A stretch of DNA of 5,981 nt from CAXMST01 sp035267205 (GTDB lineage: Bacteria; Actinomycetota; Thermoleophilia; Solirubrobacterales; 70-9). Under the pieces are notes generated by a model that did no database searches, was not told where the DNA came from, and saw nothing but the letters and a program-made list of their open reading frames with translations. Positions within the stretch are counted from its first letter, which is position 1. Each line of letters begins with the position of its first letter. This document shows positions 5,843-5,981 of the stretch, piece by piece. Position numbers and translations under genes: made by a program. The stretch is taken from positions 1 through 5,981 of the forward strand of contig DATFLZ010000051.1 of NCBI GenBank assembly GCA_035267205.1, read 5' to 3'.

Positions 5843-5981
5843 ATGGGGAGTGCAGAGCGAACCGAAAGCTTCAAGGCGGCGCGGGAGAACGGCGCCGCCC
5901 CAAAGCACGGCCGATCGCTGAACGGGAACGGCGCGGATCCGGACGGCGACCGGAACGGCGGCAACGGACGTCCGCGGCGTG
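5843..5981 (+). CDS. Unidentified gene, N-terminal 46 residues only (runs off the right edge)
   Basis: An ATG at 5843 preceded by GGAGG (5833-5837, 5-nt spacing) opens a frame that stays open to the edge. The visible protein begins MGSAERTESFKAARENGAAP and continues with a hydrophilic, Asn/Gly/Arg-rich stretch (NGNGADPDGDRNGGNGRPRR) that looks disordered. There is no signal peptide or membrane segment. The tail resembles in composition the disordered N-terminus of the first TetR in this window, so a third regulator is possible, but no domain is visible and I cannot assign a function. Start and reading direction are supported by the strong ribosome binding site and position after a divergent promoter region. 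Confidence 0.65.
   Translation, partial: MGSAERTESFKAARENGAAPKHGRSLNGNGADPDGDRNGGNGRPRR

Noticed and set aside
5635..5964. 109-codon open frame on the minus strand upstream of the sensor gene
   Set aside because: It covers the AT-rich promoter gap and is antisense to the well-supported partial gene at 5843; the sensor start at 5651 has its own ribosome binding site.
1..5981. Mobile element, CRISPR array, tRNA or rRNA
   Set aside because: I saw no transposase or integrase motif, regularly spaced repeats, tRNA cloverleaf or conserved rRNA stretch.

Overview
The window looks like chromosomal DNA of a very GC-rich Actinomycetota bacterium. The supporting signs are strong G/C preference at third codon positions, GTG starts, GGAGG-type ribosome binding sites, and a density of TetR, MMPL and GAF/PAS genes. 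The style of the proteins, especially the TetR N-termini reading GRHGLSxEEVxRSQ, made me think of Thermoleophilia/Solirubrobacterales. That placement is an impression, not a demonstrated result.

Layout from left to right. (1) Positions 1-2216, minus strand: the first 738 codons of an MMPL/RND-type membrane exporter whose C-terminus lies beyond the left edge. (2) 2217-2412: its leader and promoter region, with two perfect hairpins side by side just upstream of its ribosome binding site. (3) 2413-2598, minus strand: a tiny helix-turn-helix protein, most likely 61 aa from a GTG with a strong ribosome binding site. (4) 2599-2833: a divergent regulatory region with a 9-bp-arm perfect inverted repeat and a leader hairpin. 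(5) 2834-3616 and 3631-4338, plus strand: two tandem TetR-family regulators, homologous to each other over their whole length and separated by 14 bp. (6) 4335-5651, minus strand: a GAF-PAS-GAF sensory protein with no recognisable output domain, meeting the second TetR gene tail to tail with overlapping stop codons. (7) 5652-5842: an AT-richer divergent promoter region. (8) 5843 to the right edge, plus strand: the first 46 codons of another gene with a hydrophilic, probably disordered N-terminus.

How the genes may work together: the commonest logic for a TetR gene next to an MMPL gene is ligand-relieved repression of the exporter. Here two paralogous TetR proteins and a small DNA-binding protein lie between the exporter and the sensor gene, and each intergenic gap contains inverted repeats of operator size. 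A small regulatory cluster controlling envelope or lipid/xenobiotic export is therefore a reasonable inference, but no substrate or ligand can be read from the sequence. I see no tRNA, rRNA, CRISPR, insertion sequence or attachment site.
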